From NCBI RefSeq assembly GCF_014206975.1, contig NZ_JACHOU010000002.1, forward strand, positions 124,001-188,000: a stretch of 64,000 bases of DNA, read 5' to 3'. Origin of the DNA: Aminobacter aganoensis (lineage in GTDB: Bacteria; Pseudomonadota; Alphaproteobacteria; Rhizobiales; Rhizobiaceae). The notes under the pieces are model-generated. The model worked only from the letters and a program-made list of their open reading frames with translations. It did not search any database and was not told the DNA's origin. Below, one piece after another: positions 46,691 through 55,473 of the stretch. The stretch's first letter is position 1; each line of letters starts with the position of its first letter. The translations under genes and the position numbers were made by a program.

Positions 46691-47719
46691 TCAGCGGATG
46701 GGCGGCGCGTACTGCAGTCCACCCTTGGTCCAGAGCGCATTGATGCCACGGGCGATCTTAAGCGGGCTGCCCTGGCCGACATTGCGTTCGAAGACTTCGC
46801 CGTAGTTGCCCACGGCCTTGACGATGTTGACGACCCAGTCGTTGCCGAGGCCGAGATCGGTACCGATCTTGGTGTCTGCCTCAGTGCCGAGGACGCGCTT
46901 GATCTCGGGATTGCCCGATGCCTTCATCTCCTCGACATTGGCCTGGGTGATGCCCAGTTCCTCGGCGGTCAGCAGGCCGAAATAGACCCACTTGACGATG
47001 TGGTACCACTTGTCGTCGCCCTGGCGCACGGCAGGTCCGAGCGGCTCCTTGGAGATGATCTCGGGCAGCACGACGTGATCGTCCGGCGAGCTCAGCTTCA
47101 GGCGAATGCCATAGAGCCCCGACTGGTCGGTGGTGTAGACGTCGCAACGGCCGGCGTCATAGGCAGCGTCGACCTCTTCCAGCTTCTCGAAGACGACCGG
47201 GCTGTACTCCATCTTGTTCGCCTTGAAGTAGTCGGCGAGGTTGAGCTCGGTCGTCGTGCCGGTCTGCACGCAGACGGCGGCGCCCGACAGCTGGAGCGCG
47301 GAATTCACGCCCGGCAGCTTCTTGGCGTTGATCATGAAGCCCTGGCCGTCATAGTAGGTGACGCCGACGAAGTTCAGGCCAAGTGCGGTATCGCGATTGA
47401 TGGTCCAGGTGGTGTTGCGCGACAGCATGTCGATTTCGCCCGACTGAAGTGCCGTGAAGCGCTCCTTGGCCGAAAGCGGCGTGAACTTGACCTTGGTGCC
47501 GTCACCAAAGATCGCGGCAGCCACGGCGCGGCAGAAGTCGACGTCGAGACCCTGCCAGTCACCCTTGTCGTTCGGCGCCGAAAAACCGGCCAGGCCGGTG
47601 CTGACGCCGCATTGCAGAAACCCCTTAGCCTTGACGTCCTCGAGCGTGCCGGCCGAAGCGGCAGTCGCCATGAGGCCGAGCGCAGCAGCCCCGAGAATGC
47701 CTGAAATGATGTATTTCAT
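46691..47719 (-). CDS. aapJ: General L-amino acid ABC transporter, periplasmic binding protein AapJ
   Basis: 342 residues from ATG 47719. Signal peptide YIISGILGAAALGLMATAASA, then the solute-binding family 3 start GTLEDVKAKGFLQCGVSTGL and AGFSAPNDKGDWQGLDVDFC, with RDTALGLNFVGVTYYDGQGF and CDVYTTDQSGLYGIRLKL later. These are hallmarks of AapJ/BztA, the broad-range amino-acid binding protein of rhizobia and Rhodobacter. First gene of the operon. An in-frame upstream ATG at 47785 would add 22 residues before the signal peptide and is not used. Confidence 0.96.
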   Translation of the reverse strand: MKYIISGILGAAALGLMATAASAGTLEDVKAKGFLQCGVSTGLAGFSAPNDKGDWQGLDVDFCRAVAAAIFGDGTKVKFTPLSAKERFTALQSGEIDMLSRNTTWTINRDTALGLNFVGVTYYDGQGFMINAKKLPGVNSALQLSGAAVCVQTGTTTELNLADYFKANKMEYSPVVFEKLEEVDAAYDAGRCDVYTTDQSGLYGIRLKLSSPDDHVVLPEIISKEPLGPAVRQGDDKWYHIVKWVYFGLLTAEELGITQANVEEMKASGNPEIKRVLGTEADTKIGTDLGLGNDWVVNIVKAVGNYGEVFERNVGQGSPLKIARGINALWTKGGLQYAPPIR

Positions 47720-47971
47720 GACCCACGAACCCTTTTCTGTTTTTTCCAGGCTGTTGCCTGTCTTTTTAATGTGTGAACTCAGCATCCCCTATCCGGCCCA
47801 TATCCGGATTGCGCACCTTGCCGGTGCGCTTTGCTGCAGTCCGGTTCACAAATGCCATCGAAGGCGATAATTCTTGTTAGGTCAAGCAATAAAGGCCTGC
47901 CGACACCGGCTGCACCTTTAGTATTAGTCCGGCCTCGCCGCTAAGCTTCAAAGCGCATTGGACGCCTTGTT

Positions 47972-48859
47972 CTACGCTCCTGCGACAGGAAGCCTGCCTT
48001 GGCGCATCCCCATCGCTGCCGGCAGCATCTTTCCAGGCCTCGGCCGGAAGCCGACACGCCGGGCGGCCAGAAAGCGCGCCATGACCACCGTCAGCACGAA
48101 AGCGAACAGAAATCCCGCGAGGACATCGGAGGGATAGTGGGCAATGGCCGGAACGCGAAAGGCCGACAGCACAAGGCAGACGACACCGATCGGCAGCCAC
48201 TGGCGCGGAGACCAGATCATCAGCACCGCGGCAAGAGCGCCGAGCGTCGTCGAATGCCCCGACGGAAAGCTCGAGAAATACTTGCTCACCACAAACGGGT
48301 CGAAATGATAGGCACCAAACTCGCCGAACATCGAGGGACGCGCGCGGCCGATGACGATCTTCACCACATTGACGGCGATGCCGGTAATGGCGACCGCGCC
48401 GAACAGGAACGCCGCCTGCCCGAACCAGGAAACGAGCCGGGCCCTGACGCGATAGCCTGAATTTCTCCAGTCCGCCGTGGCCGTCACCAGATAGACCAGC
48501 AGCGCCGGCACCAGATACCATTCCGACTTGCCCGCCTGGCTCGCCTCCGCAAGCCAGCCTGTCAACCGGCCGCGGTTGGACAGCATGAAGTCCATCACCC
48601 GGGCGTCGACCGTAAACAGCAGCAGGACAATCACCGCACCGCCTGCCGCCAGCCATGTCAGTTCGCGCGTCCAAACCCGCTCGTGCACCCCGATGGGATT
48701 GCGCCAGATGCGGCGCCAGGAAACCGACACCGTTTCCGCGAGGCGCCCGAAATGGCCAGCCGGCCAGATCTGGCCCAGCCGAACGGCGGGGCGCGGCGGT
48801 TGCGCCGGCCCGGTCGGCGCACTATGGCTGGCGTCTTCGCTGAAAGGGTGCGGATTCAT
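47972..48859 (-). CDS. PAP2 superfamily phosphatase (membrane lipid phosphatase-like)
   Basis: About 295 residues from ATG 48859; GTG 48895 is an alternative. The PAP2 active site is complete: KIVIGRARP, SFPSGHSTTLGA and SAFRVPAIAHYPSDVLAG, giving the three phosphate-binding and catalytic motifs (Lys/Arg, Ser-Gly-His, Arg-His-Asp). Five or so membrane helices surround them. Likely reactions are dephosphorylation of phosphatidate, undecaprenyl diphosphate or lipid A-type lipids; the substrate is not visible. Its ATG overlaps the ATG of the divergent cystathionine lyase gene by two bases, which is unusual and makes the true start uncertain. Confidence 0.85.
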   Translation of the reverse strand: MNPHPFSEDASHSAPTGPAQPPRPAVRLGQIWPAGHFGRLAETVSVSWRRIWRNPIGVHERVWTRELTWLAAGGAVIVLLLFTVDARVMDFMLSNRGRLTGWLAEASQAGKSEWYLVPALLVYLVTATADWRNSGYRVRARLVSWFGQAAFLFGAVAITGIAVNVVKIVIGRARPSMFGEFGAYHFDPFVVSKYFSSFPSGHSTTLGALAAVLMIWSPRQWLPIGVVCLVLSAFRVPAIAHYPSDVLAGFLFAFVLTVVMARFLAARRVGFRPRPGKMLPAAMGMRQGRLPVAGA

Positions 48860-50033
48860 GACTCGAGACAACGGCAGGATCAAAGGCGTCAACACGCGGC
48901 TCGCGCATTCCGGGCACGATCCACACGGCTTTCATGGCTTTGTCAATCCGCCGGTCGTCCACGCGTCGACGGTTCTGTATCCCAACGCCGCAACGATGGC
49001 GGCGCGTGCTCAAAAATACACATATGGCACCCGTGGAACGCCGACGACGGACGCCCTTTGCGCGGCCATCGACGAACTGGAAGGCTCGACCGGCACCATC
49101 GCCGTGCCATCGGGGCTGGCGGCAGTCACCATCCCCCTGCTCGGCTTTCTCTCGTCGGGCGACCACATCCTGATCACCGATTCCGTCTATCACCCGACGC
49201 GCCATTTCGCCGACACCATGCTCAAGCGGCTCGGCGTCGAGGTCGACTATTACGATCCGCATGTCGGCGCTGGCATCGCAGCACTCATCAAGCCGAACAC
49301 CAAGGTCGTGTTCACCGAGTCGCCTGCATCGAACACATTCGAGATCCAGGACATCCCGGCCATCGTCAAAGCGGCGCATGCCGCCGGCGCGATCGTCATG
49401 ATGGACAACACCTGGGCCACGCCGCTCTATTTCAAGGCGCTCGACTTCGGCGTCGACGTCACCATCCATGCGGCGACCAAATATCCCGCCGGCCATTCCG
49501 ACGTGCTGAGCGGCACGGTTTCGGCCAACGCCGACTGCTGGCCACGGCTCAGCGAGGCCTTCTTCACCCTCGGCTGCTGCGCCGGCCCGGACGACGTCTA
49601 CCAGGTGCTGCGCGGCCTGCGCACCATGGGCGTCCGCCTCGCCCACCACGAAAAGAGCGCACTCGACATAGCGCGCTGGCTGGAAAGCCAGCCGGGCGTC
49701 TCTCGCGTGCTCCATCCGGGCCTCGAAAGCCACCCCGACCACCAGCTGTTCAAGCGCGACTTCGGCGGCTCGAGCGGCATCTTCTCGGTGGTGCTGTCGG
49801 GCGGCGGCCAGAAGAAGGCCCACGCCTTCCTCGATGCGCTCGAGATCTTCGGCCTGGGCTATTCCTGGGGCGGTTTCGAAAGCCTGGCGGTGCCGGTCAA
49901 CGTCAGCGACCGCCATGTGGCCAAGGGTCCCTATGAGGGTCCGATCATCCGCCTGCAGATCGGGCTTGAAGACATCGCCGACCTCAAGGAAGATATCGCG
50001 GCCGGGCTGAAAGCGGCAAACGCGGCGGAGTAA
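48858..50033 (+). CDS. metC: Cystathionine beta-lyase (PLP-dependent Cys/Met metabolism enzyme)
   Basis: 391 residues from ATG 48858, with AAAGGG upstream. Fold-type I PLP enzyme of the Cys/Met family: NTRLAHSGHDPHGFHGFVNP at the start, YTYGTRGTPTTDALCAAIDE, and the PLP Lys208 in HAATKYPAGHSDVLSG. TYGTRGTPT rather than YSRxxNPT, and SWGGFESL near the end, favour the cystathionine beta-lyase group, which cleaves cystathionine to homocysteine in methionine synthesis. Related lyases share this pattern, so beta- versus gamma-lyase is not fully settled. It reads divergently from PAP2 with no gap. Confidence 0.92.
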   Translation: MTRDNGRIKGVNTRLAHSGHDPHGFHGFVNPPVVHASTVLYPNAATMAARAQKYTYGTRGTPTTDALCAAIDELEGSTGTIAVPSGLAAVTIPLLGFLSSGDHILITDSVYHPTRHFADTMLKRLGVEVDYYDPHVGAGIAALIKPNTKVVFTESPASNTFEIQDIPAIVKAAHAAGAIVMMDNTWATPLYFKALDFGVDVTIHAATKYPAGHSDVLSGTVSANADCWPRLSEAFFTLGCCAGPDDVYQVLRGLRTMGVRLAHHEKSALDIARWLESQPGVSRVLHPGLESHPDHQLFKRDFGGSSGIFSVVLSGGGQKKAHAFLDALEIFGLGYSWGGFESLAVPVNVSDRHVAKGPYEGPIIRLQIGLEDIADLKEDIAAGLKAANAAE

Positions 50034-50120
50034 GGCATCCAGGCTTTCGTCCCATCGACACAGATCGACAGCCTGAGGCATGCCGCGACAAGGACAGATT
50101 GAGTTTCCGCGAGGAACAAC

Positions 50121-50630
50121 ATGACCACGTCCGACCGCCCCGCCGAGATCGCCCACTGGACCGAAGTCGAGCGCCCCGACGGCGAGACGTTTTCCGGCAC
50201 TGACGAATTGCGGGCTCTCGGCGCGCCACTTGCTGTGTATTTCGGCCTGCAGCGGCTCGGCATGCACCACATGCGGTTGCCGCCGGGCCGGCGCACGTCT
50301 TTCCCCCATGCCGAAAGCCTGGAGGAGGAGTTCGTCCACGTGCTGGAGGGCGAACCCGACGTCTGGCTCGACGGCAAGCTGCATCGGCTGAAGCCCGGCG
50401 ATTCCGTCGGCTTCCCGGCAGGCACGGGGCTGGCGCACAGCTTCCTCAACAACACCGAAACCGACGTGCGGCTGCTGGTTGTCGGCGAAACCAACAAGGC
50501 CGAAAACCGCATCGTCTATCCCGTCAATCCCGAGCGCAAGGCGATGCGCAACGACTGGTGGGACGACGCGCCTCAGCGCGTCCTCGGCGACCATGACGGC
50601 GTGCCCGACCGGTTGCGCCCCAATCGCTGA
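50121..50630 (+). CDS. Cupin domain-containing protein
   Basis: 169 residues from ATG 50121, with GAGGAA upstream. One cupin barrel is visible: MHHMRLPPGRRTSFPHAESLEEEFVHVLEGEPDVWLDG (motif 1, with His and Glu ligands) and KPGDSVGFPAGTGLAHSFLN (motif 2, with His). It ends with the unassigned RKAMRNDWWDDAPQRVLGDH tail. Similar proteins have been guessed to be sugar-phosphate isomerases or dioxygenases, but I cannot assign an activity. It is 87 bp after metC on the same strand and converges on the XRE-cupin regulator. Confidence 0.85.
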   Translation: MTTSDRPAEIAHWTEVERPDGETFSGTDELRALGAPLAVYFGLQRLGMHHMRLPPGRRTSFPHAESLEEEFVHVLEGEPDVWLDGKLHRLKPGDSVGFPAGTGLAHSFLNNTETDVRLLVVGETNKAENRIVYPVNPERKAMRNDWWDDAPQRVLGDHDGVPDRLRPNR

Positions 50631-50681
50631 AAACGGACATTGGGGAAAGTGAACGATCATTGTCCTGATGGGGCCCGCGCC

Positions 50682-51305
50682 CTACAGATACGAAATCGTG
50701 GACAGAAAACGAACCGGGAGCCTGATCAATTGTTCAGGCCCGTGCGGTGTGTGCCCTGCGAAGGACAGGCTGTCACCGGGTCCCATGAGATATCGCATCG
50801 AACCGATCCGGTAGGTCATTTCACCCTCCAACAGGTACAAGAACTCCATTCCGAAATGTTCGAGCGGTGGAAAGGCGTCTGTCTCCTTGTCCAAGGTGAA
50901 GAGGTAGGTTTCGACCGTCGGACTGCTCGCATGAGTGCCAAAGTACCCGAGCAGTTTGTAGCGCTGGGCAGCGCGGGCCTCACCCATTTCAAACGCAGTT
51001 TCGGCCCCGGCCGGAACGAAGATGGCGTTGCCCTCGTATTCTCGACCTCGCAGGAACGTGGTGAGAGGGACGTCGAGCGCACGCGACAGCGCCTGGAGCG
51101 TGGCCAACGACGCGGAAATCACTCCGTTCTCGATTTTCGACATCATACCGACGGAAATGCGCGAAGCGCGCGCGAGATCGGCCGCCGTCATGCCAAGCCG
51201 CGTGCGGCAGGCACGCACCTGTATCCCGATTGCCAGTTCAAGCGGATTCTCGCCGGATCCATTGCCTGAACCAGGGTACTGGTGCGGCGGCATTGACGTA
51301 CTCAT
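50682..51305 (-). CDS. XRE-family regulator with C-terminal cupin sensor
   Basis: 207 residues. The N-terminal HTH_3 domain (about 24-80) reads IQVRACRTRLGMTAADLARA, then SRISVGMMSKIENGVISASLATLQALSRAL. The C-terminal cupin has ETYLFTLDKETDAFPPLEHFGMEFLYLLEGEMTY and GPGDSLSFAGHTPHGPE. This is the MerR-free XRE-cupin class that regulates small-molecule catabolism or transport. It lies 172 bp after the small Amt partner gene on the same strand and is the best candidate regulator of that pair, though the link is positional only. Confidence 0.9.
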   Translation of the reverse strand: MSTSMPPHQYPGSGNGSGENPLELAIGIQVRACRTRLGMTAADLARASRISVGMMSKIENGVISASLATLQALSRALDVPLTTFLRGREYEGNAIFVPAGAETAFEMGEARAAQRYKLLGYFGTHASSPTVETYLFTLDKETDAFPPLEHFGMEFLYLLEGEMTYRIGSMRYLMGPGDSLSFAGHTPHGPEQLIRLPVRFLSTISYL

Positions 51306-51477
51306 CCTGGCACCTTCCGCTGTCTGGAATGCGCAGCCTTATTGCCCCGAGGCATGGGCGACTGGCCAAAAGTTGGATTGAACGGAGCGCGCCTCCCCCC
51401 GGGGCAGCGCACAAGCTGACCGGCGTTGGTCGCGCGGCATGCGCCCAGCGGAGAATCCCGCTGGGCGCATCGCTTGC

Positions 51478-51717
51478 TCAGACCGTTTCGGACGGCCGTC
51501 TCGGCTTGCCGTCTGCCGAGATGCAGCGCGCGATACCGCAACGGCGGTAGTAGTCCGCCGCTTCCCGCATCTCCCGGTCCTCATCAACGATGCAGCGGTA
51601 GTGCCACCAGACCCAGAAGCATACCGCGCCTGCCACCAGCAGCCATTCGAAGCCCTGGAAGGGGTAGAAGGCACCGATGGTGTCGAGATTGGTCCAATCA
51701 GTCAGTCCGGGTTCCAT
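51478..51717 (-). CDS. Small single-helix membrane protein encoded next to an Amt transporter
   Basis: 79 residues from ATG 51717, 29 bases after the amt stop codon. It has one strong membrane helix (FEWLLVAGAVCFWVWWHYRCI, about 23-43) and then a charged tail (DEDREMREAADYYRRCGIARC) with two Cys residues. I do not recognise the family. Tight linkage, same strand and a start right after amt suggest it is an accessory or regulatory partner of the transporter. No glnK/glnB lies here, the usual Amt partner. Function is unknown; the partnership is inferred from position. Confidence 0.65.
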   Translation of the reverse strand: MEPGLTDWTNLDTIGAFYPFQGFEWLLVAGAVCFWVWWHYRCIVDEDREMREAADYYRRCGIARCISADGKPRRPSETV

Positions 51718-51746
51718 AGATTATGTCTCCTCCACGTTGTTGACGG

Positions 51747-53168
51747 TCATGAGCGCGCAGCCTCGTTGCGCTCCAGGGCTTCGAACTCGGTGACCACACC
51801 GGCGCCATAGGGATAGATGTCCCGATTGTGCCAGGTGTCGGCACCTGCCAGTTCGACTTCAAACGGTTCGCGCAGGATGCCCATGCGCTGCAGCACCTTG
51901 GCCACGACCCAGGTGGCAAGAAAGCCGAACACCCCGAAGGTGAGAATCGCACCGATGATCATGCCGATGGGGTTGATCGCCGGGTCTCCCGCCGGCGTCG
52001 TGCCGAGCCAACCGACAGATCCTGCCCAGTTCTGCACATCGGGTGCGGCCGGTGCGGCGGGATAGCCCCACAGGACAAAGCCGCATACGATGAGCCCCCA
52101 AACGCCCGCATAGCCGTGAACCGCAATGGCCCCGACAGGATCGTCGATGCGGAAACGGCGCTCGACATAATGGTGAAGCTTGAACGCGATCGCCGCGCCC
52201 GATGCGCCGATGAACATCGCCACCAGCGGGTGGTAGAGATCATTGCCCGCCGAGGCAGCGATGATGCCGGCAAGGCCCCCGGACAGCGTCCAGAACGGAT
52301 CGCCGCGGCTGACCACATAAGCCGCCATCAGACCACCGGCGAGCGACATCAGGAAGTTGAAGGTGATGGCCGAGAGCGTGGTGGGCGTTCCATAGATGGT
52401 CGTCGCCGCGAACCGGACGGTTTCGGCGTCGCGGCTCACATCGACGATCGGAATGTTGCAGGCCGCATAGAAGCCCCAGAAGCCCGTGTAGATGATGAAC
52501 AGGCCAAGAACCGAGAGGAAGGAGTTGTGCGGCTTGATCTCGCGGACCTCGCCGTTCGGACCAAACTTGCCGATGCGGGGTCCCAGCACGATCGTCAGCG
52601 CCAGGCAGGCGCCGCCGGCGATGGCGTGGATGACGCCCGATGCGTAAGCATCGTGATAGCCGAGCAACTGCGTCGTCCAGCCGGTGGCGTTCCAGCCCCA
52701 GGAGGCGTGCCAGATCCAGGTGACCGATCCGACAAGGACGGACAGGATCATGAAGGCGCCGGTTCTCACCCGTTCAATCGCCACGCCGGACAGGATGGCG
52801 CTCATCACCCAGGAAAACAGCAGGAATGCCGCCCAGAACACGCCCTGTATGTTGTCCTGGAAATTGGGGCCCATCTGCTCTGCCCAAGGCAGTGCCGCAG
52901 CCGTTGCCGCATTGGATATGACGCCGCCGAAGAGAAACGGCCCGTTGTTGAACGCCCAGTAGATCCACCAGGCAAACAGGAACCAGGTGACCGTCACCAG
53001 CGCCAGGCTCATCGTGTGGCGGACCAGGGTCTGGTTGAGATTTTTGGGACGGGTGACGCCGAATTCATAGGCGAGCAGACCGGCATGAATGAGAAACATC
53101 ATGACGACCGTGACCCAGTAGTAAAACTCAGTGAAAATCGTCGTTAGTGCAGTTAGTTCGTTATTCAT
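51747..53168 (-). CDS. Ammonium transporter (Amt/MEP family)
   Basis: 473 residues from ATG 53168, with AGGGGA upstream. About 11 membrane helices. Channel markers: the twin His pair H181 (GVIHAIAGG) and H351 (AIAVHGYAGVWGL), Asp173 eight residues before H181 (as Asp160 before His168 in E. coli AmtB), and IERVRTGAF after the second Phe-gate helix. It transports ammonium or methylammonium; other amines are possible. The C-terminal tail (EVELAGADTWHNRDIYPYGAG) only loosely follows the GlnK-binding tail of AmtB. It is followed by a small membrane protein gene and not by glnK. Confidence 0.92.
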   Translation of the reverse strand: MNNELTALTTIFTEFYYWVTVVMMFLIHAGLLAYEFGVTRPKNLNQTLVRHTMSLALVTVTWFLFAWWIYWAFNNGPFLFGGVISNAATAAALPWAEQMGPNFQDNIQGVFWAAFLLFSWVMSAILSGVAIERVRTGAFMILSVLVGSVTWIWHASWGWNATGWTTQLLGYHDAYASGVIHAIAGGACLALTIVLGPRIGKFGPNGEVREIKPHNSFLSVLGLFIIYTGFWGFYAACNIPIVDVSRDAETVRFAATTIYGTPTTLSAITFNFLMSLAGGLMAAYVVSRGDPFWTLSGGLAGIIAASAGNDLYHPLVAMFIGASGAAIAFKLHHYVERRFRIDDPVGAIAVHGYAGVWGLIVCGFVLWGYPAAPAAPDVQNWAGSVGWLGTTPAGDPAINPIGMIIGAILTFGVFGFLATWVVAKVLQRMGILREPFEVELAGADTWHNRDIYPYGAGVVTEFEALERNEAARS

Positions 53169-53717
53169 ATGTTCCCCTACAATTCTGTTTCCATGGGCGG
53201 CAGACAACAGTCAGCCCCTCCATCAGGCGCATGGCGCGATGGTCGAACAGCTCCTCCCCAGGGCGGCAGCGGACACCTGAAACGACCAATGGCTTGCTCG
53301 GCGCGATGACTCGGCCAGCCACAGCTCTATTCATGGTCATTCGACGGAGTGATGGACGCTCAGACGTCAGAAAAATGCCACGGCGTGCGAGGCATTGGAC
53401 ACACACCCAAGCGTCAGAACCGCTTCCGAATGATACGCGACGGCCTCCTTACTCTCGTCAGCGTAAGAGAAGGGCCGTCCCTTGGTGTGTATCGAGGCGC
53501 AGGTCGTCCTGCACAGTAGGAAGTTTACTTTCCTATCAGTGGAAATCAACTGGTCGGCATCGATTATTTTTCGAAAATGACCGGCGATGGTAAGATGGCC
53601 ATTCCGGCAGGTTGGCTCACAGTAAAATGAAGCATTGCGTCGGACGGAAAGCTCAAGGTAGTACCTGGAACACACGCGCGCGGCCTAATTGCGTGGGCGA
53701 ACTGTTGATAGGGTGAC
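53169..53717. other. 549-bp intergenic region, AT-richer, no supported gene
   Basis: The region separates amt and an outer-membrane protein gene, which are divergent, so it should hold both promoters. The part 53521-53600 is clearly AT-richer than its surroundings. A minus-strand ORF (53161-53340, about 59 codons from ATG 53340) has GC-rich third positions in its middle and ends overlapping the amt start, but it lacks a ribosome-binding site. Another minus-strand ORF (53367-53675) shows no motif. I assign neither. Confidence 0.5.
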
Positions 53718-54500
53718 ATGCGCTTTCACTGCCGTACGGGCTTCGGAATCTTCTGTGTTCTAGCTTTGGCGACCGGCGCCCAAGCGCAGGATCTCACCGC
53801 TCATGACTGGTCGGGCGTGTACCTTGGAGCCAGCATTGGCGGGGTCGGCGGCTCTGGAAAGGTCGAAGCCACGACCTCGGACGGCTTTGTCGGATCCTAC
53901 TTTACCTCTCCCGATCCCGAGCAGATTGCCGCGACTGTGGCCGGTCCCCTTTCGCAATGGAGAGCCACTGGCGGCGTATTCGCCGGCTATGGACAGCAAT
54001 GGGACAATCTCTACCTGGCGGTCGAGGGCAGTGCGAATAGTTTGAGCTTTGATGGCTCTCGCTCGTCCGGCGCTGTTTATCTTTCGAACCCGGACGGACA
54101 GTTCACCCACAGGCTGTCAGCCACGGCTGATTGGCAGGCAACGGTACGTGCTCGGTTGGGCCTGGCACAGGATCGATGGCTTGGCTACGTGACGGGCGGC
54201 GCTGCGGTTACGCGCATCAAGCTGGACGCTACGTTTGCCGATGACTTCTTGGGCGCAGGCGCGGCTGGCCACAGCGCAAGCGACGACACCGTGTTGGGTT
54301 TCGTATTGGGCTCGGGCGGCGAATACGCACTGAACGACCGATGGACCGCCAGGGTCGAGTATCTCTATGCCGACTACGGTAAGGTGAGCACGTCGTCCGT
54401 TGTCACCAATCCCGCTTTTCCGGTATTTTCGAATGATCTGGATACCTCATTCAGGTTCCGGACCCACACAATATCTGTCGGGCTGCACCATCGCTTCTGA
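53718..54500 (+). CDS. Outer-membrane beta-barrel protein (Omp25/31-like)
   Basis: 260 residues from ATG 53718, with AGGGTG upstream. Signal peptide (GIFCVLALATGAQA) cut before QDLTAHDW. Strand-rich body with WSGVYLGASIGGVGGSG, ATGGVFAGYGQQWDNLYLAVEGSAN, WQATVRARLGLAQDRWLGYVTGG and WTARVEYLYADYG, and a C-terminal Phe (SVGLHHRF) as required for barrel insertion. This is the eight-stranded Omp25/31/OmpA-like family common in Brucella and rhizobia. It follows the amt-facing intergenic region and is probably monocistronic. Confidence 0.9.
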   Translation: MRFHCRTGFGIFCVLALATGAQAQDLTAHDWSGVYLGASIGGVGGSGKVEATTSDGFVGSYFTSPDPEQIAATVAGPLSQWRATGGVFAGYGQQWDNLYLAVEGSANSLSFDGSRSSGAVYLSNPDGQFTHRLSATADWQATVRARLGLAQDRWLGYVTGGAAVTRIKLDATFADDFLGAGAAGHSASDDTVLGFVLGSGGEYALNDRWTARVEYLYADYGKVSTSSVVTNPAFPVFSNDLDTSFRFRTHTISVGLHHRF

Positions 54501-54630
54501 TCGCGGTTCCGCAGAACGGCGAACGCATCCCGGCCTGCTGCGATGAATGCTAGAAGTGTGACCAAGGCCCATTCGCGAAACAAGTTTCGAAGCCTTGTCC
54601 CCAAGCATGATCTAGACCTGAAAGATAAGA

Positions 54631-54707
54631 TGGCGATCCCGACAGGATTCGAACCTGTGACCATCGGCTTAGAAGGCCGGTGCTCTATCCAGCTGAGCTA
54701 CGGGACC
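54631..54707 (-). tRNA. tRNA-Arg (anticodon TCT)
   Basis: 77 bases on the minus strand with encoded CCA. The acceptor GGTCCCG pairs with CGGGATC (one G-T wobble). The D-arm GTAGCTCAGCTGGATAGAGC, the anticodon loop CTTCTAA (TCT, reads AGA) and the T-arm ACAGG-TTCGAAT-CCTGT are all standard. It lies 130 bp after the outer-membrane protein gene and 44 bp from the NDUFS4-like stop. Confidence 0.97.
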
Positions 54708-54751
54708 GCTGGCCGGCCACCGTCGGGCCGGCATGGCAATGCCTGGGAACG

Positions 54752-55057
54752 TCAGTGCGTCCAGGGCGTCCTGCGGTCATACCGGAAATTGTCCGAGTAA
54801 GAAATCTGCCGGCGCTTGGCTTCCTTCGGCTCCTGAACACGGAAGGCGATGCCTTCGCGCTCGGCATAGGCGACGGCCTCTTCGCGGGTCTCGAAGGTCA
54901 GGCGGATCTGGCTCTTCATGTCGCCTGAGCTGGTGTAGCCCATCAGCGGGTCGATCTTCTTCGGCTTCTCGGCGTCGAATTCGAGCACCCAGTGCCCGGT
55001 CTTGGCTTTGCCCGACTGCATTGCGGTCTTGGCGGGGCTGAAAATTCGCGCGGACAT
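54752..55057 (-). CDS. NDUFS4-like complex I accessory protein (ETC complex I subunit)
   Basis: 101 residues from ATG 55057, the usual length. RIFSPAKTAMQSGKAKTGHW, VLEFDAEKPKKIDPLMGYTSS, GDMKSQIRLTFETREEAVAY and AEREGIAFRVQEP match the NDUFS4 (18 kDa) family that sits at the matrix/cytoplasmic arm of respiratory complex I in mitochondria and alphaproteobacteria. It supports NADH:quinone oxidoreductase assembly. The nuo genes are not in this window, so it is encoded apart from its complex, which is common. It lies between two tRNA genes. Confidence 0.93.
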   Translation of the reverse strand: MSARIFSPAKTAMQSGKAKTGHWVLEFDAEKPKKIDPLMGYTSSGDMKSQIRLTFETREEAVAYAEREGIAFRVQEPKEAKRRQISYSDNFRYDRRTPWTH

Positions 55058-55215
55058 AATTCCCTCACTTGTGAGTCCGCAGCGTGCGCGGACGTCCAGA
55101 TGCGACCGTCATTTACTGCGCAATCGTCATTGCTGCAAGGCGAAAGCCGGTTTCCGCTTTTTTGCCCTTGCCATGTCGAGCGGAAGCCACTAGGCACGGC
55201 GTCGAAATGTGATTT

Positions 55216-55292
<77 letters not shown>

Positions 55293-55473
55293 TTCGCACC
55301 TGGCAACCCGCCACCAATCCATCGCCAAGAACCGTCAATGCATGACTGTCAGAAGACAGCGCGCTGGCCCGTGCAACCAAGTTCGTCCGTTGCCGTGGGC
55401 GATCAGTGCTGGGTATGGACGTCGCGAAGGCCCCGCCCGCAGCCGGAACAGACCAATTCGGCTCTCCGCAGCC

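Noticed and set aside
53367..53675. 102-codon minus-strand ORF in the amt/Omp gap
   Set aside because: No motif, mixed codon use, no ribosome-binding site; not supported as a gene.
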